Origin: Planctomycetota bacterium
GTDB lineage: Bacteria > Planctomycetota > UBA1135 > GCA-002686595
DNA: 64,000 nucleotides
NCBI GenBank assembly: GCA_020638875.1
Contig: JACKHS010000007.1
Coordinates: 1-64,000 of the forward strand
Direction of reading: 5' to 3'
Notes under the pieces: generated by a model
Seen by the model: the letters and a program-made list of their open reading frames with translations, nothing else
What the model was told of the DNA's origin: nothing
The model's database searches: none
Shown here: one piece after another, positions 60,301 through 64,000 of the stretch
Position numbering within the stretch: position 1 is the stretch's first letter
Layout: each line of letters opens with the position of its first letter
Made by a program: the position numbers and the translations under genes

Positions 60301-63065
60301 GTCAGCTTGCGGATGCGCACGACCGTGCTGTTGAAGGACTGCTGCCCCGAGATGTAGTCGGGCGCGATCGGCAGCACGCGGTTCTGCGCCCAGCCGTTGC
60401 CCGTGTTGCGCACCCACTTGGCTTGGTCGCCGCCGGAGCGGTCCTCCCACCACATGTTGCGCTCCCAGTCCTCGTCCCGCAGCGCGACCGGCTCCATGCC
60501 GGCGGACTGCTGGCCGAGCTCGTCCGCGCGCCGCGCCTGGGCCACGCGCGTGTACTCGTCGTGGCCGAGCGAATTCGAGATCGCGATCGCGTCGGGGTGC
60601 ACGCCCTTGGTGACCACGATCGGCAGCTTCAAGGTCTCCGCGATCGGGCCGTCGCCCAGGCCGAGGCCGGGCATGGCGCGGTCGAGCGTCGTGGAGCGGT
60701 AGCCCGTGACCTCGATCCAGTCGCCGCTCTTCAGCCCGAGCCGCGCCGCGGTGCGCGGGTGCAGCCAGGCGGGGTTCGAGTGCACGATCTCCGCGCACCA
60801 CTTCAGGTTCGCCGTCCGGCCGTGGTTGTGCACGCACCACTTGAACGAGGTCATGATGAGCTGGTCCTCGTCGAGGTGCAGGTGCTCCTCCGCGCGCTCG
60901 AAGCGCGGCCACGGCGAGATCTCGTACTCGTGGCCCTGGTGGTGCGACGCGCGGTTCTTGCCCTTCGAGTTGGCCAGCGCCGTCAGGTCGCTCGTGTCCT
61001 CGTTGCGGCCCGTGCGGGCGACGAACTCCGAGTAGACCTCGAACTTGCGGCTCGGCGTCTTGAAGCCGACCACGGCGATGCCGTCGACGACGATGCCGAT
61101 GCCCTTGCCGTCCTTGGTGACGATCCCGGTCTCGGGGTCGGTGACGGAGCCCTCGAGCTCGGCCGGCGTGAGCGGCTGCAGGTACGGCACGTAGTAGGGG
61201 ACCTGATCGGGGTCCTCGTACGCGCCCTCGGCGCGCAGGAACTCGAGCGGGTTCGCGTAGCGCTCGCGGTCGTAGGGGATGTCCTTCGACCACTCGGTCA
61301 TGTACTCCGCCTGGCTCGCCTGGGCGAACCACTGCTCGGCCATGTCGCCGCCCATGCGGCGCGCCAGCTCGGGCAGGATCTCGCGCAGGTCCTTCGCCTC
61401 GCCGAGCGCCGGGCCGATCGGCCAGCGCACGTTGACGTACGGCTTCAGGTTGTACGCGCCGCGCGCGTCGAGCTCCCAGCGCTCGAGGTACGTCGACCAC
61501 GGCAGCACCATGTCCGCGAAGTGCGCCGTCTCGTTGTAGAACGGGTTGATGCAGACGTGGAAGCCGATCTTCTCCTCGTCGAGCAGCACGTTGCGCGTCA
61601 CGCCCGTCTCCGGCCACGTCAGCGGGGAGTCGAGGTTGTAGGTCATGTAGACCTGGATGCGCGCGCGGTCCTGCTTCAGGTACCAGTACACGACCTCGCC
61701 GACGCGCATCGTGTTCCACGTGTTGGCCAGCGCGAACTCGGGCGGGTCCGCCAGCAGCGAGCGCGCCTTCGTCTTCTCGGGTTGCGGGGGCAGGCGGAAG
61801 CGCTTGGCGTCCATGCCGCCGGTCCACATCCAGCACCAGCCGCCGGGCTGGCCGACGCTGCCGACCAGGCCGTTCAGCAGCACGATCGCGCGGTCGTTGT
61901 AGTAGCCCTTCACGTGCGCCGACGAGCCGCGGTTGCACATCGTCGTGGCGCGCGGCGCTGCGGCCGCGAACTCGCGCGCGATGCGCTCGATGTCCGCGGC
62001 GGGGACGGTGCTCATGCCCTCCGCCCACTCGGGCGTCGCGTCCTTCAGCACGTGCTCCCAGACCTCCTCGAGCGTGACGTTGGCCCAGGTGCGGAACCAG
62101 GCCTCGTCGGCCAGGCCGTCGCGCACGATCACGTGCCCCATGGCGAGCGCGATCGCGCCGTCCGTCCCCGGCCGCGGCATGAAGAACTCGTCGGAGTTCC
62201 CGGCCGTGTTCGACAGGCGCACGTCGAAGGTCACGAGCTTGGCGCCGTTCTCGAAGCGCCCCTGCTGGATGCGCTGCGCGCCGGCGACGTGCCCCTGGTG
62301 CGCCTCGAACATGTTCGAGCCGAAGTTCAGGATGTACTTCGTGTTCTCGTAGTCGCCGAGGTCCCAGTCGGACTCGAACAGGTACGTCAGGTTCGCGGCG
62401 CGCCGCGCGGCCGAGCACAGCCCGCGGTGGTTGAGCTGCGTCTTGGTGCCGAAGGCGTCGAGGAACTGCGCGACGGTGTCCTTCGAGCGGCTGCGGCCCT
62501 GGTGGAAGGCGAACTCGGTCGGGTCGCTCGCGCGACACGCGTTCAGGCGCGCGGCGAGCTCGTCGTAGGCCTCGTCCCACGAGATGCGCTTCCAGCGGCC
62601 GCTGCCGCGCGGCCCGACGCGCCGCAGCGGGTGCAGCAGGCGCTCGGGGTGGTACTGGTGGTTGAGGCCGGCCTGCCCGCGCGCGCAGAGCTTGCCGCGC
62701 GAGTTCGGGTCCTTGGGGTTGCCGTCGATCTTGAGCACGCGCCCGTCCTTGACGTGCGCGATCGTCCCGCAGACCGTCGAGCACAGCTGGCACATGCCGG
62801 GCACGCGCTCGGTGTCCTTGTACTTGTCGGGGTCCGGGAAGCGCGTCTTCGCGTGCGGGCCGGGCAGCGGGCACACGCCGGGCGTCGCGGCGCTCTCCGG
62901 CGCGTACGGCGTGCCGGCGCCCGCGCGCCAGACGCGCGCGCTCTCGGCCTCGCTGGCGGCGCGCCCGCGAATCGCGCCCCCGTCGGGCGTCGCGCAGCCG
63001 GCGAAGCCGCCCGCGGCGGCGAAGGCCGCGCCGAGGCGCAGCAGCGTGCGGCGATCGGGGTTCAT
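60297..63065 (-). CDS. Tat-exported molybdopterin oxidoreductase, catalytic subunit (PsrA/PhsA/TtrA-like)
   Basis: A 922-aa DMSO-reductase-family enzyme. The N-terminus MNPDRRTLLRLGAAFAAAGG is a Tat signal and ends in GFAGC, so it may be lipidated. The 4Fe-4S motif is CQLCSTVC with KLCARG closing it (C-x2-C-x3-C-x(n)-C). The Mo-pterin fold follows (YILNFGSNMFEAHQGH, TTMCNRGSSAHVKG). At the expected Mo-ligand position the sequence is NHRGLCSAARRAAN, giving Cys, as in polysulfide, thiosulfate and tetrathionate reductases, rather than Ser. The substrate cannot be told. It overlaps the 4Fe-4S subunit gene upstream and the chaperone gene downstream by four bases each. Confidence 0.9.
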   Translation of the reverse strand: MNPDRRTLLRLGAAFAAAGGFAGCATPDGGAIRGRAASEAESARVWRAGAGTPYAPESAATPGVCPLPGPHAKTRFPDPDKYKDTERVPGMCQLCSTVCGTIAHVKDGRVLKIDGNPKDPNSRGKLCARGQAGLNHQYHPERLLHPLRRVGPRGSGRWKRISWDEAYDELAARLNACRASDPTEFAFHQGRSRSKDTVAQFLDAFGTKTQLNHRGLCSAARRAANLTYLFESDWDLGDYENTKYILNFGSNMFEAHQGHVAGAQRIQQGRFENGAKLVTFDVRLSNTAGNSDEFFMPRPGTDGAIALAMGHVIVRDGLADEAWFRTWANVTLEEVWEHVLKDATPEWAEGMSTVPAADIERIAREFAAAAPRATTMCNRGSSAHVKGYYNDRAIVLLNGLVGSVGQPGGWCWMWTGGMDAKRFRLPPQPEKTKARSLLADPPEFALANTWNTMRVGEVVYWYLKQDRARIQVYMTYNLDSPLTWPETGVTRNVLLDEEKIGFHVCINPFYNETAHFADMVLPWSTYLERWELDARGAYNLKPYVNVRWPIGPALGEAKDLREILPELARRMGGDMAEQWFAQASQAEYMTEWSKDIPYDRERYANPLEFLRAEGAYEDPDQVPYYVPYLQPLTPAELEGSVTDPETGIVTKDGKGIGIVVDGIAVVGFKTPSRKFEVYSEFVARTGRNEDTSDLTALANSKGKNRASHHQGHEYEISPWPRFERAEEHLHLDEDQLIMTSFKWCVHNHGRTANLKWCAEIVHSNPAWLHPRTAARLGLKSGDWIEVTGYRSTTLDRAMPGLGLGDGPIAETLKLPIVVTKGVHPDAIAISNSLGHDEYTRVAQARRADELGQQSAGMEPVALRDEDWERNMWWEDRSGGDQAKWVRNTGNGWAQNRVLPIAPDYISGQQSFNSTVVRIRKLT

Positions 63066-63964
63066 CGCGCACCTCCCTCGGCGTCGGCGCCGTCGAAGCC
63101 CGGCTCGCCCCACTCGTAGACGCTGTACGCGTCGTTGCGGTAGCTCTCGCCCTCGCGCGGCACCTTCGGCTCCCACGCGGCGAGCGGGTGCGCCTCGTCG
63201 ACGACGAAGCGCATGCGCGGCTGCGTCCCGCGCTCCTCGCGCAGCACCTCGAGCCGGCCCTCGAGCTCGCGGTGCAGGCGCGACACGCTCGAGTTCGGGT
63301 CGTTCAGGTCGCCGAAGTACAGCGCGCCGCTCGGGCACGTCTCGACGCACGCGGGCTCCATGCCCACGTCCACGCGGTGCGTGCAGTTGTGGCACTTGAC
63401 GGCCTGGTTCGCGACGGGGTCGATGTAGATCGCGCCGTAGGGGCAGACCTCCTTGCAGGCGGCGTGGCCGGAGCAGACGCCGTAGTCGACCTGGACGCTG
63501 CCGCCGGGACCCTTGTGCAGCGCGCCGCATGGACACGCCTTGATGCACGGCGCGTCCTCGCAGTGCTGACACGACATCGGCGCGGCGATGCGCGCCACGG
63601 CGCCGTTCGCGCGCGTGTGGTCGTGGTAGATCGTCTGCCGGATGTAGCTCCCGAGCGGGACGTCGTTCTCGGCCTTGCACGCGACCTCGCAGCCGTGGCA
63701 GCCGAAGCAGCGCCGCGTGTCGACGACCCAGCCGTAGCGCTTGCCGTCGTCCGGCGCGGTCATGCGCGCGCGCCACTGCTCCTCGGGCAGGTACTTGGAC
63801 GGCGCGTCCTCGCGCGCGGCGGGGGAGAGCGCGCCGAGCCCGGCCGCGCCCACGCTGGCCCCGAGGAACTCGCGTCGCGTGCCGCCGCTCGGCCGCGTCG
63901 CACCGCTCTGCAGCGGCTCGTCGTTCTGCGTCCCGTCGCCCGGGACCGCTGCGTGATCTCGCAT
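63062..63964 (-). CDS. Tat-exported 4Fe-4S electron-transfer subunit (PsrB/TtrB/NrfC-like)
   Basis: A 300-aa protein with a Tat motif RREFLGASVGAAGLGAL starting near residue 30. It carries four cysteine clusters: CFGCHGCEVAC, CQHCEDAPCIKAC, CSGHAACKEVC and CHNC with a later ACVETC. In the third cluster the second Cys is His (C-S-G-H-A-A-C), an unusual ligand. The family passes electrons from a membrane quinol subunit to the molybdoenzyme; no such NrfD/PsrC subunit is in the window, but it may lie beyond the right edge, upstream. ATG at 63964 is the only start ahead of the Tat motif, with GAGGAG abutting it. Confidence 0.9.
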   Translation of the reverse strand: MRDHAAVPGDGTQNDEPLQSGATRPSGGTRREFLGASVGAAGLGALSPAAREDAPSKYLPEEQWRARMTAPDDGKRYGWVVDTRRCFGCHGCEVACKAENDVPLGSYIRQTIYHDHTRANGAVARIAAPMSCQHCEDAPCIKACPCGALHKGPGGSVQVDYGVCSGHAACKEVCPYGAIYIDPVANQAVKCHNCTHRVDVGMEPACVETCPSGALYFGDLNDPNSSVSRLHRELEGRLEVLREERGTQPRMRFVVDEAHPLAAWEPKVPREGESYRNDAYSVYEWGEPGFDGADAEGGAR

Positions 63965-64000
63965 CTCCTCTACCTGGCTCGACCCGGGGTCCTGGTACGC

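Overview
The window is very G+C-rich (visibly above 70%) bacterial chromosome, densely coded, with many 1-4 bp ATGA/GTGA overlaps. Several gene types point to Planctomycetota, probably a deep, high-GC lineage: a PVC-type membrane-bound dehydrogenase with a C-terminal cytochrome c, an operon of MoxR, DUF58, BatA/VWA and prenyltransferase-repeat proteins, a sigma factor fused to a membrane segment and extracytoplasmic domains, SpoVG with a zinc ribbon, and secreted proteins sharing a Cys-rich C-terminal module. The phylum is an inference from gene content; no rRNA is present.

Layout. 1-3.1 kb: a partial membrane protein, a THUMP RNA methyltransferase, and a minus-strand SGNH hydrolase/methyltransferase pair. 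3.1-10.2 kb: a 753-bp gene-free stretch with one strong hairpin and a good promoter, a secreted propeller-like protein, a 20-G homopolymer and a ~1535-aa FG-GAP/PVC-dehydrogenase/cytochrome c protein. 10.2-10.9 kb: a non-coding, near-palindromic element with perfect 70-bp terminal inverted repeats. 10.9-12.3 kb: a secreted alpha/beta hydrolase. 12.5-33.2 kb: one apparent eleven-gene minus-strand operon (MoxR, DUF58, BatA/VWA, VWA, PQQ/TPR propeller, prenyltransferase-fold protein, DUF4175-like protein, coiled-coil protein, Gln/Gly-rich protein, second prenyltransferase-fold protein, peptidase-like lipoprotein). 33.4-37.2 kb: enolase, an FtsB/DivIC-like protein and a PQQ-like propeller protein. 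37.3-41.4 kb, plus strand: small secreted protein, pssA, folK-panC, ispE, spoVG. 41.4-44.7 kb: a second secreted Cys-rich-module protein (minus), then aroD-aroE fusion and aroK. 44.9-48.5 kb: HEAT-like secreted protein, initiator tRNA-Met, and an array of tRNA T-arm-like inverted repeats. 48.5-52.8 kb: sigma-factor fusion and a ClC transporter (minus). 52.9-59.7 kb: pgl, zwf, gnd, tal and a GH15 glucoamylase-like enzyme. 59.7-64 kb: a TorD-like chaperone, a molybdopterin oxidoreductase and its 4Fe-4S subunit, probably continuing past the window edge.

How the genes work together. The BatA/VWA operon encodes mostly exported or membrane proteins driven by a MoxR ATPase and looks like one envelope system of unknown job. 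The pgl-zwf-gnd-tal set covers the oxidative pentose phosphate branch plus transaldolase, with GH15 as a possible glucose source. The 37-45 kb genes make phospholipid, folate, pantothenate, isoprenoid and aromatic precursors. The 60-64 kb genes form a Tat-exported respiratory reductase of the PsrA/PhsA/TtrA type.

Sequence quality matters here. Around twenty reading-frame changes that leave the protein motifs intact fall in six loci (the PVC dehydrogenase, the coiled-coil gene, folK-panC, ispE, aroE, the sigma fusion), mostly at CG-dinucleotide runs. They look like uncorrected indels rather than gene decay.
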